NCBI GenBank assembly: GCA_018266075.1
Contig: JAFEBB010000065.1
Span: 1-40,588, forward strand
Origin: Deltaproteobacteria bacterium
GTDB lineage: Bacteria > Myxococcota > Myxococcia > Myxococcales > SZAS-1
Length of the DNA: 40,588 nucleotides
Reading direction: 5' to 3'
In this document: in pieces, positions 25,860 to 34,538 of the stretch
How the letters are laid out: the number at the start of each line of letters is the position of its first letter
Numbering within the stretch: position 1 is the first letter of the stretch
Notes under the pieces: generated by a model
The model's input: the letters and a program-made list of their open reading frames with translations, nothing else
Database searches by the model: none
What the model was told of the DNA's origin: nothing
Program-made: the position numbers and the translations under genes

Positions 25860-28450
25860 AGTACCGACGAGCCTTGGTGGTGGCCGATCTGCGCGCCGAG
25901 CCGGGCCCCATCTTCGAGACGCTCCGACGCGTGGCGCCCGGCCTGGAGCGCGTGGTGGTGGTGGCGAAGATTCGCGGCCTGGCGAGCTTCTGGTCGAGCG
26001 AACCCGCTCCGCCCGATCCGCGTGACCTGGAGGCGCTCGAGCGCTGGAAGGTCGCGGCGAGCAGCCTTCCCAGTGCGACGGTGACGCCAGCCCCCGACAC
26101 GACCGTCGACGCGCTGCTTGATCTGGGGCTCGCCGAGCGGGTGGAGCTCATCGTCGGCGTGGCGCGGGCACCGGAGAGCGTGGACCTGGTCAAGAAGGTG
26201 GCCCGGCTTCTCGGCGTGGCCGCGCTTTGGGCGGCGGACAACGTGCCGCGCCAAGTCGTGAAGCGCCTCTCGTGCGTCGCCCTGGGCCAGCGCGACCGAA
26301 ACGCGATGATCGCCTTCTTGCGGGAGCAAGCCGACGAGTCCGTCGAGGTGGTGGGGGTGGGGCCGCCGCGACTCGGCCCGACCGAGCTCCAGGCCGCCGT
26401 GCAGGTGCTCGGGATCCGCGCCAGCGTGGAGGTGCTGCCCACCTCGGTTCGCTCGTTGCGCGCGGCGATGAGCGCTTCGGCGATGGCGCATCCCAGCGAT
26501 CTGGTGGTGCTGGCTCGCGCGCCCACGCTCCTCATCGTGCACTTCGGGTGGCAGACGCCGGTCCTCGTGGTGCCCCCTGCCCTCGAGCCCGCGCCACGCG
26601 AGCCGGCGCTGGATGTCACCGATGTCGCCGTGTTGAACGGGACGATCCGTGGACGGGTCCGTGCCATCTCCCGGCTCGGCACCGTGGTGCCCACGGACGG
26701 GCGCGAGGTGGCCTTCGTGTCGCGGGGGCAAGTCATCGGCCGATCCGTAGCCACCGCCGCCGGCGAGATCGAGCTGCCCGATCACGCAGACTTGAGGTGG
26801 CTCGGGGTGCGGCTCGTGAAGGTAGACGCTGGGCTCGAGAGCTCAGCGGAGGTCGAAAGCCGGATCGCCGTGCTCCATCCGGGTCCGACGCCGCTGCTGC
26901 TCTTCGACGCGGAGCTGCCCGAAGAGAGGCTCCGACGCGTTCCCGAGCTGGCGCGCGCGGGTGGGCTGGAGCCCATCGCGATTCGGCTCCGCCCCACCTG
27001 CAGCGCCTCGATGATCCGTGAGCGGCTGCGCCATGCGGGCATCACGCCCCAGGTCGCGTCCGCGCTCGACGCGCGCGCGCTCCTCGATGAGGGCGACGCC
27101 CTCGACGTGAACGAGTTCAACGATGCCGTGCGGCTCCGGCGGGTGGCGTCCACGATGCGAGCCGCAGGCTTCACCATTGGCGCCATCCTGGACCGCGAGT
27201 CGCCCGAGCTGGACTCCGTGCCCGAGCCGGCGGCGATTTCCATCGAGGGAAACGGCGTGGAGCTCGAGCTCGAGAACGCCAAGGCGCGCGCGTGGCTGCT
27301 CAAAGGGATTGCGGGGGCGCAGGAGTCGGTGGGCCTGCAGGCCTACATGGCCGCGGACGACGACGTGGGCCGAGCGGTCGAGGCGGCCCTCGTCGAGGCC
27401 GGTGCGCGCGGCGTGAAGGTCCGCGTGCTCATCGACTCGCTGCACGGCTGGCACGGCTCTCTGGGGACCGAGAACCCCCTGCTCTCGCGGCTCGCGGGCA
27501 AGCCTGGGATCGACCTGCGGGTCTGGCGGCCGATCACCGGCCTGCCCTCGATGACCGACATCAAGCAGCGCAACCACCGCAAGATCGCCCTCATCGATGG
27601 GCGGGTGGCACTGGTGGGCGGGAGAAACCTCTCGCACGAGTACTACACGGGCTTCGCCGAGGAGCGCCTCACGCCCACGGCGAACTGGCGCGAGGTCCCC
27701 TGGCTCGACGCGGGCGTGCGCGTCGAGGGCCCCGCGGTGGCGGCGATCGCGGCAAGCTTCCTGGAGAGCTGGAAGGAGGCCGGCGGCTCGCCCTTCCCCA
27801 TCCAGGTCCGCGAGCCCGCAGGCAAGGCCGTGGTGCGCGTGGTCCTGCACCGCGGGCTCCGCGATGCGCACGCGCTCGAGGCGTTTCGGGCGCTCATCGA
27901 CGGCGCGCGGTCGCACGTCCACATGGTGAGCGGCTTCCCGTACGTGCTTGAGCTTCAGCACGCGCTCCTCCGGGCGCTCGCACGCGGCGTGAAGGTGCGA
28001 GCGCTGTCCGGGCACCTCACGCCCACGCATGACGGGACGCCCTTCGCTGGGCCTTGGGCGCACGCCCGCATGGCCGCCACGGACCTCGTGCACTCGCGCC
28101 TGGACCCGATTGTCGAGGCCGGTGGTGAAGTCTTCCTGTTCGGCCAGCCGCGCCTGCCGGGCTGGGACCCGGGCATCCGCGTGATCTACCCGCATGTGCA
28201 CGCCAAGCTGATGACGGTGGATGGACTGCGCTGCGCGGTGGGGAGCGCCAACCCCGACGTGGTCTCGTCCTACTGGGACAGCGAGCTGCTGCTCGTCGTC
28301 GATGAACCGACCGCAGTCCAGGATTGCGAGCGGCGGATCGCTGAGCTCATCGCAACCTCGGTCCGCGTGAGCCGCGACGATCCCGCCTGGCAAGAGCGCG
28401 CTCGGCGGCGGCTGTGGATGCGTCACTGGCCCGGGATGCTGAACCTCTGA
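25856..28450 (+). CDS. Fusion of universal-stress-like domains with a phospholipase D/cardiolipin synthase-like module
   Basis: The 864-residue product has an N-terminal region (about 1-430) built of Rossmann-like repeats resembling universal stress proteins: YRRALVVADLRAEPGPIF, then VAKIRGLASFW, and later PLLLFDAELPEERLRRVPEL. The C-terminal half has two HxK motifs, NHRKIALIDGR (H574) and HVHAKLMTVDG (H782), each followed by a Gly-rich turn with Asn (GGRNLSHEY, GSANPDVVS). This is the phospholipase D superfamily active site found in cardiolipin synthases. No transmembrane helix is evident, unlike typical ClsA. It may link stress-nucleotide sensing to phospholipid remodelling, which is inference. 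It is translationally coupled to the metallophosphoesterase. Confidence 0.85.
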   Translation: MKYRRALVVADLRAEPGPIFETLRRVAPGLERVVVVAKIRGLASFWSSEPAPPDPRDLEALERWKVAASSLPSATVTPAPDTTVDALLDLGLAERVELIVGVARAPESVDLVKKVARLLGVAALWAADNVPRQVVKRLSCVALGQRDRNAMIAFLREQADESVEVVGVGPPRLGPTELQAAVQVLGIRASVEVLPTSVRSLRAAMSASAMAHPSDLVVLARAPTLLIVHFGWQTPVLVVPPALEPAPREPALDVTDVAVLNGTIRGRVRAISRLGTVVPTDGREVAFVSRGQVIGRSVATAAGEIELPDHADLRWLGVRLVKVDAGLESSAEVESRIAVLHPGPTPLLLFDAELPEERLRRVPELARAGGLEPIAIRLRPTCSASMIRERLRHAGITPQVASALDARALLDEGDALDVNEFNDAVRLRRVASTMRAAGFTIGAILDRESPELDSVPEPAAISIEGNGVELELENAKARAWLLKGIAGAQESVGLQAYMAADDDVGRAVEAALVEAGARGVKVRVLIDSLHGWHGSLGTENPLLSRLAGKPGIDLRVWRPITGLPSMTDIKQRNHRKIALIDGRVALVGGRNLSHEYYTGFAEERLTPTANWREVPWLDAGVRVEGPAVAAIAASFLESWKEAGGSPFPIQVREPAGKAVVRVVLHRGLRDAHALEAFRALIDGARSHVHMVSGFPYVLELQHALLRALARGVKVRALSGHLTPTHDGTPFAGPWAHARMAATDLVHSRLDPIVEAGGEVFLFGQPRLPGWDPGIRVIYPHVHAKLMTVDGLRCAVGSANPDVVSSYWDSELLLVVDEPTAVQDCERRIAELIATSVRVSRDDPAWQERARRRLWMRHWPGMLNL

Positions 28451-28463
28451 CCGACAAAGCGTC

Positions 28464-28835
28464 TCACCCCATCGTACCGAGGCCAGCGAAGCGCCCCGCC
28501 GCGATCCCCAGGCACAGGACGCCCAGAATCAGGGCGGGCGCGAAGCCCTCGCCGAGTCGCCGATGGGTTTGAACGGCGCCGCCCATCAACACCGCGCAGC
28601 ACAGCGCGGCGATGGGGGTCAGCACCGGCGCAATGCCCGTCGCGATCGGGAGCACCAACCCTGCTGCGCCCGCAACCTCGGCGAGCCCGAGCAGCTTGAT
28701 GCGCCCTGGCGGCCAAGTCGCGGCCCAGTGCATTCGTGTGGCGAGCTTCTCGCGCGGCACGATCACCTTGACCAGGCCGGTGAGCATCAGCGCCAATGCG
28801 GTGAAACCTTGAGCGATCCAGAGTGCGGTGTTCAT
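28464..28835 (-). CDS. DoxX-like membrane protein
   Basis: The 123-residue product starts at an ATG after AGGAGGGGTGACCCC, overlapping the TetR stop by ATGA. It has four hydrophobic helices (ALWIAQGFTALALMLTGLVK, LLGLAEVAGAAGLVLP, VLTPIAALCCAVLMGGA, PALILGVLCLGIAAGRF), with the R/H-rich segment typical of DoxX-like proteins. Family members are small inner-membrane proteins linked to quinone or thiol redox stress. It is co-transcribed with its likely regulator. Confidence 0.85.
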   Translation of the reverse strand: MNTALWIAQGFTALALMLTGLVKVIVPREKLATRMHWAATWPPGRIKLLGLAEVAGAAGLVLPIATGIAPVLTPIAALCCAVLMGGAVQTHRRLGEGFAPALILGVLCLGIAAGRFAGLGTMG

Positions 28836-29506
28836 GGGGTCACCCCTCCTTGGCGCGTTGGCACCGGATGAGAAGGAACGCGCGGCAGCGGGTGGCGCAG
28901 GATGGCCGCGATTCGAAGCACGTCGGCCCCGAGCGCCTGCAGGCAGAGCTCGGTGATTTGCGCGCCGTAGGCCGCTGAGCTTCGCCCCTCGCCGATCTGC
29001 AGCAGCGCCTCGCGGATGCCTCCAAAGATGAAGTCCCGCGCTACCGCCGCGCTCGGCGCACGAAAGACGCCGAGCCGGACGCCTCGCTCCAGGTCGCGCA
29101 GCGGCAGCTCCAGGCCCCCCACCTTCCACATCCGGGCAACGAAGCGACACCAGACCGGATCCTGCTGGGCCATGGAGAAGAAGAGTCGGAGCCCGAGACC
29201 GAACCTGAGCCCCGGCTCCGAGATGCCCTCGAGGGCCGCCTCGATGACCTCGACGATTTCGCGCGTGGTCCACTCGCTGGTCGCGGCCAGGAGCTCTTCG
29301 ACGCTCTCGAAATGGTTGTAGAACGTGCCTCGCGAAATGCCGGCGGCCTGCGCGAAGTCGTCGATTTTCGGCGCGTCGGGGCCCATTGCCGCAAAGACCT
29401 TGAGGGCGGCCTCGAGAATTCGGGTCTCGGTGCGCGCGCTGCGCTGACGCCCCACGCGCGTCCGATGGTCCGCCCTGCGCCGCGCCTTGGATCTTGCCGA
29501 GCCCAT
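28832..29506 (-). CDS. TetR family repressor, linked to doxX-like gene
   Basis: The 224-residue product has a basic N-terminal extension, then a TetR HTH at about residues 27-75: TRILEAALKVFAAMG, PKIDDFAQAAGISRGTFYNH and FESVEELL. The C-terminal domain is helical and probably binds a small ligand. It is co-transcribed with the DoxX-like gene (ATGA overlap) and probably represses this operon from the palindrome at 29535-29549 in the divergent region. The start ATG at 29506 has a close TGAGGT. Confidence 0.9.
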   Translation of the reverse strand: MGSARSKARRRADHRTRVGRQRSARTETRILEAALKVFAAMGPDAPKIDDFAQAAGISRGTFYNHFESVEELLAATSEWTTREIVEVIEAALEGISEPGLRFGLGLRLFFSMAQQDPVWCRFVARMWKVGGLELPLRDLERGVRLGVFRAPSAAVARDFIFGGIREALLQIGEGRSSAAYGAQITELCLQALGADVLRIAAILRHPLPRVPSHPVPTRQGGVTP

Positions 29507-29534
29507 ACCTCATGGATATTCATGTTGAACAAAT

Positions 29535-29549
29535 GTGTCAACTTGACAC
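29535..29549. promoter_or_regulatory. Perfect 15-bp palindrome between two TetR genes
   Basis: GTGTCAA-C-TTGACAC has perfect 7-bp arms around one central base. It lies 29 bp upstream of one TetR start and 62 bp upstream of the other. Each half contains TTGACA, the -35 consensus, so a bound repressor would cover promoters in both directions. This is the most likely operator for one or both TetR proteins. Confidence 0.7.
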
Positions 29550-29610
29550 GAGAGTCCACGACGCAAGTTGCTGGCGGCTCGAGCACGAGCCGGCCGGCGG
29601 GCAGGCGACC

Positions 29611-30225
29611 ATGGGACGAACCGCAACCATCACGGATGAGCGCCTTCTCGAGGCCGCGCGCGCGGAGTTCCTCGCACACGGCATTCGCGCCACGTCGCGG
29701 GCGATTGCGCAACGGGCGGGCGTCTCCCCGGGGATGCTCTTCCTCCGCTTCGGGAGCAAGGAGGCGCTCTTCGCGGCGGCGATGAACATGAGGAACGAGA
29801 CGCTGGACCTGCCGCTGGACCTCCTCGCGCGGGTGGGAAAGGGTTCCGTCCGCGACACCCTCGTCGACGTCGGCGAGCGGTTGCTCGACAAGCTCTTCTT
29901 CACCCTGCCGGGACAGCTCATGGCCTGGGCCAATCCGGATTCAGATCCGGATTCAGCTCAGGGAGACCGACAGGCCGAGGATTTCCACCAGCGCCGGTTC
30001 CCGGCCCTCCAGTTGGTGGTCGACTACTTGCGGGCGGAGGCGCGGCTCGGGCGGATCAAGCTCGCCGACCCGTTCGTGGTGGCGCAGGCCTTCAGCGGGT
30101 CGCTCTGGTTCTTCGCGTACGGGCAGGTGATGGCCGGGAAGCGCCGGGCTCCCCAAGCCGCGTCCTCCCATCGCGCGTTCGTTCAATGCCTGGTCGACAC
30201 GCTCTGGGGTGGACTCCAGCCGTAG
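29611..30225 (+). CDS. TetR family regulator, divergent
   Basis: The 204-residue product starts at an ATG at 29611 after a G-rich stretch (GGCGGGCAGG). The HTH is at residues about 10-55: DERLLEAARAEFLAHG, TSRAIAQRAGVSPGMLFLRF and GSKEALFAAAM. The C-terminal ligand-binding part includes a run with repeated Asp-Pro-Asp-Ser (NPDSDPDSAQGD). It is divergent from the other TetR gene across a shared palindrome, so cross-regulation is possible. Its target is unknown. An upstream extension from 29494 is in frame but starts inside the other promoter. Confidence 0.85.
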   Translation: MGRTATITDERLLEAARAEFLAHGIRATSRAIAQRAGVSPGMLFLRFGSKEALFAAAMNMRNETLDLPLDLLARVGKGSVRDTLVDVGERLLDKLFFTLPGQLMAWANPDSDPDSAQGDRQAEDFHQRRFPALQLVVDYLRAEARLGRIKLADPFVVAQAFSGSLWFFAYGQVMAGKRRAPQAASSHRAFVQCLVDTLWGGLQP

Positions 30226-30253
30226 GTCACCCGCGGGCGCGCGGGACTCGAGA

Positions 30254-30829
30254 TCACAATGCCGGTGGGTGGGGAGACTGCGACCGCGAGCCGGAGTCTT
30301 CCTTCGCAGCCGCCTCGCGCAGGGCCTCTTCCAGGCGCCCGCGGAGCTCCTCGCGGACCACACTCTGGTAAATGTCGACGGCCTCCGCGCGGGTGGAGAC
30401 GACCAACTCGTCTACGTACGTGTCCTCGGCGAGGAGGACCAGCGCAGAGCTGTTCTTGAGAAGCTTGGCGCGGATGATGTCGAAGATCGTGTGGTCCGCT
30501 TCTTCTTCGTCCGTGGTTCCGAGCAGGCCGCCCACCGCGGCCCCGAGGGCCCCGCCGGCGCCAATGCCCGCCGGCCCAGCCACCGCGCCAACGAGAAGCC
30601 CGGTGAGCGCGCCCAACGCGGTGCCGAGGAGTGGAGTGGATCCCTCCTCCGCCCAGTAGCCGTCTGCTCCGAGCACGCCGTACACCGCGATCTTTCCGCT
30701 CTTGCGCCGCTCGATCATGCCGATGTGCTCGATCCACGGGTCGCCGAGGTGGGTCTCCTGAAACTGGGTCAGGATCTCCTGAGCCCGCTCGGCCCCCGAG
30801 AAGATGACGACGCCCAACTTCAAGGCCAT
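30254..30829 (-). CDS. DUF1269-like protein 3 with glycine zipper
   Basis: The 191-residue product starts ALKLGVVIFSGAERAQEIL and has IGMIERRKSGKIAVYG. A Gly/Ala-rich hydrophobic region follows (LGALTGLLVGAVAGPAGIGA, GALGAAVGGLLG). The C-terminal half has SSALVLLAEDTYVDELV and an amphipathic basic helix. It fits DUF1269, whose members carry a glycine-zipper membrane segment. It is a close paralogue of the gene at 30883. The two are probably co-transcribed. Confidence 0.8.
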   Translation of the reverse strand: MALKLGVVIFSGAERAQEILTQFQETHLGDPWIEHIGMIERRKSGKIAVYGVLGADGYWAEEGSTPLLGTALGALTGLLVGAVAGPAGIGAGGALGAAVGGLLGTTDEEEADHTIFDIIRAKLLKNSSALVLLAEDTYVDELVVSTRAEAVDIYQSVVREELRGRLEEALREAAAKEDSGSRSQSPHPPAL

Positions 30830-30882
30830 GAAGTCCTCCGCGGCAGGATCAACCTGAAGTGAGTGCGCATCCCCGGGGGAAC

Positions 30883-31458
30883 CTAGGGAGCCTTCTCGTG
30901 GAGACCGGCACCCGTGCTGGAAGCCATTGGCTTCTGCGCTGCCTCACGAAGCGCTTCTTCCAAGCGCCCCTTGAGCTCGTCTCGGATGGGCTGCTCGTAC
31001 ACCTCCCGAGCGCCGCGGCGGGTCGAGCTCAGCAGGTCGTCCACGTGCCGATCGTCCGCGAGGAGGGCCAGCGCAGAGCTGTTCTTGGCGAGCTTGCCGC
31101 GGATGATGTCGAACATCGTCCCATTCACGGTCTCTTCGTCCACGCCGCCGAGCAGGCCGCCCATTGCCGCGCCCGCTGCTCCGCCGATGGCAATTCCGGG
31201 AGGCCCCGCGAGCGCGCCCAGGAGCAAGCCGGTCATGCCGCCGACCGAGACGCCCAGGAGGGGCTCAACGCCTTCTTCCTCCCAGTTCACGTCGCTCCCG
31301 AGCGCGCCGTACATGGCGATCCGACCACTCTTTCGGCGCTCGATGACGCCGACGTTCTCAGCCCACTCGTCGCTTGGATGGAGCTCCCGGTATCCGGTGA
31401 GCACCTCGCCCGCCCGATCCGCGTCGTCGAAGATCACCACCCCGAGCTTCAAAGCCAT
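30883..31458 (-). CDS. DUF1269-like protein 4 with glycine zipper
   Basis: The 191-residue product starts ALKLGVVIFDDADRAGEVL and has VGVIERRKSGRIAMYG. Its zipper region is GMTGLLLGALAGPPGIAIGG followed by AAGAAMGGLLGG, and the later core is SSALALLADDRHVDDLL. It aligns end to end with the gene at 30254, indicating a tandem duplication. An in-frame ATG at 31512 has no better ribosome binding site. The start at 31458 matches its paralogue exactly. Confidence 0.8.
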   Translation of the reverse strand: MALKLGVVIFDDADRAGEVLTGYRELHPSDEWAENVGVIERRKSGRIAMYGALGSDVNWEEEGVEPLLGVSVGGMTGLLLGALAGPPGIAIGGAAGAAMGGLLGGVDEETVNGTMFDIIRGKLAKNSSALALLADDRHVDDLLSSTRRGAREVYEQPIRDELKGRLEEALREAAQKPMASSTGAGLHEKAP

Positions 31459-31626
31459 GGCGCATGCTCCATTGTGAGGGACCACCCCAGGTGAACCGCG
31501 TAGGGCGCGCACCTCGAGGAGGCGCGCGCATCACTTGGCCTCCGCCACGCAGACTGTTCACGAATCCAGAATCGGCCACGGCTCCTGTCCTTCGATAAAC
31601 GGCGGACCTCGCGCGGCGAGCGCAGG

Positions 31627-32646
31627 TCAGGCCGCTGGCGGAGCGCGGAGGACATCGCCGCGGCGCCGCCATTGCGTGGGCGTGGTCGAGGTCCATCGGC
31701 GGAATGCACGAAGGAAGGCGCGGGGGCTGGAGTAGCCCAGCTGGGCCGACACCTCGTCGATGGGCAGGACCGTGGTGTCGAGCAGGTGGGTGGCCTTCTC
31801 CGCGCGGACGGCATCGAGGAGCTCGTGGAAGTTGGTGTCCGACTGCTCGAGCCGGCGCTGGAGCGTCCGCGTGCTCATGCGGAGCTTCACGGCCAACCTG
31901 CTGAGCGTGGGTGCCTGCTTCCCCAGCATGCTGGCCAGCTGCTCCCGGATGAACGAGGGCACCACTCGAATCCGGACCTCTTCGAGCTCGCGCGTCGCAC
32001 GTGCAGACAGGAAGGCGAAGAGGCCTGCATCCGCCTTGGGCGGTGTCCGCTGCACCGCCGCCGCCCCGAGCACGAGCGAGGTCGAGCGCTGGCCAAACTC
32101 CACCTTGCTGGTGCCGAGGAATTGCTCGAACTCTCTCTCCGAGCCAGACCGTCGCTGCGTGAAGGTGGCGCGCTCGGCCACGAAGTCCGCCCCGATTGCG
32201 GCGCGCAGAATCCGAACCACGAGCGCCACCTCGTGTTCAGCGAGCTCCCAGTTCGGCGGACCATCTGCCGGGGGAGTGAACGTGACCCGCCACGGCCAAT
32301 GCGAATTCTCCAGCCGCAGGCGGCTCACTGGCCGCAAGAGCGAGAAGTGCTGGACGACGAACTCGACCGCGGCGCGACCCGTGGGCGCGACCTGTGGGCC
32401 GAACTCCAGCACGCCCAGCGAACCGGGTGGCAGCGCCAGCGCGCTGTGCAGGCCAAGGTCTGGGTCGCCCAGGAGGGCGGCGCCATCCGCGCAGAACTGG
32501 GCCACCTTGTCCGCCGGGAGAAGCAGCGGGAGGGTGTCGCACTCCCCGTAATCGCCCAGGCGTCGCGCGATGCCGGTGGGGCAGTACCCCTGCGCGCGAA
32601 GGACCGTCGCAAACGGACGGACGAATTCTTTGGAGATGTAGGACAT
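31627..32646 (-). CDS. AraC family regulator with Arabinose_bd-type domain
   Basis: The 339-residue product begins SYISKEFVRPFATVLRAQGY and has an N-terminal domain of the type found in GliR/OruR-like regulators (PLLLPADKVAQFCADGAALL, PPGSLGVLEFG). The C-terminal 100 residues contain two HTH motifs: LSRLAVKLRMSTRTLQRRLE, and LPIDEVSAQLGYSSPRAFLR followed by AFRRWTSTTPTQWR. These are the AraC DNA-binding helices. It is divergent from the PAS-LuxR gene, with 188 bp between them. An in-frame ATG at 32775 would add 43 Ser/Arg-rich residues and is less likely. Confidence 0.9.
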   Translation of the reverse strand: MSYISKEFVRPFATVLRAQGYCPTGIARRLGDYGECDTLPLLLPADKVAQFCADGAALLGDPDLGLHSALALPPGSLGVLEFGPQVAPTGRAAVEFVVQHFSLLRPVSRLRLENSHWPWRVTFTPPADGPPNWELAEHEVALVVRILRAAIGADFVAERATFTQRRSGSEREFEQFLGTSKVEFGQRSTSLVLGAAAVQRTPPKADAGLFAFLSARATRELEEVRIRVVPSFIREQLASMLGKQAPTLSRLAVKLRMSTRTLQRRLEQSDTNFHELLDAVRAEKATHLLDTTVLPIDEVSAQLGYSSPRAFLRAFRRWTSTTPTQWRRRGDVLRAPPAA

Positions 32647-32834
32647 CTCGCGGACGCTCTCCGACGACTGGCTCTGCTCGCACCTTTCGCTTGAAGCATC
32701 AACGCTTGGCCCGCCGCGCGCCACACGTCTCGTCCGAATTTGGCGCCCTCGGCGACTCTTGGCGTGATCTGTCACTGGGTTTTCGTCCGGGGTTCGTCAG
32801 GATTGCGCGGGAGGGGGAAATTCGGTGGGCCACC

Positions 32835-33758
32835 ATGGCTTCGGAAAATCACCAAGCTGCACGCCATTCGCTCGACTGGTCATCCGTCGCCCGACTGATC
32901 GGAGAGCTGTCGCGGGTCCCGATGGTGGTCCTGGACGAGTGCGGGCGGGTTCAGCATTTGAGCTCGGCTGCTGAGGCGGCGCTCGGCTGGAGTCGCGAAG
33001 CGATCCAGGGATCTGAATTCTTCGCTCGCCTCAGCCCGGTCAGCGCGGCGTCCGCGCGGAGCTGGCTGCAAGAGGCTTTTCTCGGCATCCATCGCCGGCA
33101 CACGTTCGAGGCCACCACGCCGGATGCTCGGACGCTCCACGTCGCCATCGAAGCCAATCCCTTCGGGGTACCCGGCCAGCGCGGCTTGCTCGTGTTGGTC
33201 GAGTCTGCGAGCGAAGTGCAGCTGGCGCCGGAGACCGACCGGGCTGTGGATTTCGAATATCGGGTCTCGATCGTCCCCGCAGAATTCGGCTCCCTCCTCT
33301 CGCGCTCCGATGGCGGGCGTGTGGCCTTCGGCTCGAAGCAGCAACGCTGTCACCAGGCCATCTTCGGGCGGGACTCGCGGTGCACCGACTGCCCGCTGAA
33401 GAATCCGGACGAGCCCTGGCCACGGGTCGCGGTACGCGTCGAGACCGATAGTCAGCGATTCATCAAGGTCCTGCATGCGAGCTCCCGCGGGCCAACCGAA
33501 GCACAGATCTCGGTGCGAAGTCTGCCGGAGACCACCTACGGCGCCCTCCAGGAGGCCCGCATTCGCCAGCTGGCCGCGCAGGCCAAGCTCTCGGGACGCG
33601 AGCACGACATTCTCAAGTACCTCCTCATGGGCCGCGCTGTGCAGGACATCGCGACCATCCTCGGGATCACGCGCCGCACGGTGCGATTCCACCAGCAGAA
33701 CGTGCTGACCAAGCTGGGCGCGGATTCGCGGCTTGATCTGATGCGCCTCATTCTTTGA
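32835..33758 (+). CDS. PAS domain LuxR-type regulator
   Basis: The 307-residue product has an N-terminal PAS domain (about 20-120): IGELSRVPMVVLDECGRVQH, AEAALGWSREAIQG, FEATTPDARTLHVAIEANPF. A central segment with CHQAIFGRDSRCTDCP holds three cysteines that could bind a metal or sense redox state. The C-terminal GerE/LuxR HTH is LSGREHDILKYLLMGRAVQD, then IATILGITRRTVRFHQQNVL. It is a one-component regulator without a receiver domain. It is followed by a 7-bp hairpin. Confidence 0.9.
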   Translation: MASENHQAARHSLDWSSVARLIGELSRVPMVVLDECGRVQHLSSAAEAALGWSREAIQGSEFFARLSPVSAASARSWLQEAFLGIHRRHTFEATTPDARTLHVAIEANPFGVPGQRGLLVLVESASEVQLAPETDRAVDFEYRVSIVPAEFGSLLSRSDGGRVAFGSKQQRCHQAIFGRDSRCTDCPLKNPDEPWPRVAVRVETDSQRFIKVLHASSRGPTEAQISVRSLPETTYGALQEARIRQLAAQAKLSGREHDILKYLLMGRAVQDIATILGITRRTVRFHQQNVLTKLGADSRLDLMRLIL

Positions 33759-33767
33759 GCCAGCACG

Positions 33768-33790
33768 GCCACGGGGGACGACACCGTGGC
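33768..33790 (+). terminator. Possible terminator hairpin after the LuxR-type gene
   Basis: GCCACGG (33768-33774) pairs perfectly with CCGTGGC (33784-33790) around a 9-nt loop, ten bases after the stop at 33758. No T-run follows, so it may be a weak or factor-dependent terminator between converging genes. Confidence 0.35.
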
Positions 33791-33831
33791 GACGTCGTCG
33801 TAGGCCGTCCCTCCGCAGCTCGCCGCGAGCT

Positions 33832-34473
33832 TCACGCCTCGAACTCCGCCCGGAAGTCGTTGGGGTCGTAGCCGCAGGCGCGCAGCGGCTCATGCAGCCG
33901 ATAGCGGGTGACCTTGGCGCTCGCGAGGATGTAGCCGCGCACAACCAGCAGCGGCGTGACCCGACGGTCCGCGGTCTCGGCGGCCAGCTCCTCCACCACC
34001 CTCACGACCTTGCGACGCGCGAGCGCGCGGAAGAGCGCCGGCACATGCTGGAGGAGGCGCTTCTGGAGTTCCTCGGCCTCGCCCACCCACTGCGTCGTGG
34101 TTGGAAGCTCGGGCTCGAATCCGTACTCGTCTTCGGTGAGCTCGCGCCAAAGCACGAGCCTGTTCCCGTCCAAATCCAGTACAGACGCCGACAGCTCCAG
34201 CTGAGGCGTGCGGAGCGGCGCATGCACGGGCCGCGCGCCCACATGGAGCAGCGCCTGCATCGCGGCTGTCACGTCACGAACCTGCAGCCGCAGGGTGGCT
34301 CGGCATTCCGGGTCGGCGATCTCGACGAGTCGCAAGGCGACGCTGCCGCCGTCGAGCTCGACCCAACCATCGCCCGCCCTTCGCCTCTCGAACCCCAGGG
34401 TGCCGACGTAGAAAGTCAGCGCCCGAGAAAGGGTGCGGACAGGCGGGTCCACATGGGTCACGCCGTAGAACAT
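33832..34473 (-). CDS. VOC (glyoxalase) domain fused to a PCP_red-like C-terminal domain
   Basis: The 213-residue product starts at an ATG after a strong GGAGGAGGTCGA. Residues 1-115 form a VOC fold (FYGVTHVDPPVRTLSRALTF, YVGTLGF, LDLDGNRLVLWREL). Residues about 130-213 read WVGEAEELQKRLLQHVPALF, RALARRKVVRVVEELAAE and RRVTPLLVVRGYILA, which resembles the PCP_red domain (C-terminal domain of protochlorophyllide reductase subunit B), known outside photosynthesis as a small helical module. I do not know this combination as characterised. The gene is downstream of the Roadblock-like gene and may share its transcript. Confidence 0.65.
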   Translation of the reverse strand: MFYGVTHVDPPVRTLSRALTFYVGTLGFERRRAGDGWVELDGGSVALRLVEIADPECRATLRLQVRDVTAAMQALLHVGARPVHAPLRTPQLELSASVLDLDGNRLVLWRELTEDEYGFEPELPTTTQWVGEAEELQKRLLQHVPALFRALARRKVVRVVEELAAETADRRVTPLLVVRGYILASAKVTRYRLHEPLRACGYDPNDFRAEFEA

Positions 34474-34538
34474 TCGACCTCCTCCAGCGACAAATGGGCC
34501 GGCGCTCCGCCGAGATGCGGAGCGCCGCCGTTGATCCG

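Noticed and set aside
26843-28426. Long open frame on the minus strand opposite the phospholipase-D-like gene
   Set aside because: It is a shadow of a gene with two HxK active-site motifs and shows no domain pattern of its own.
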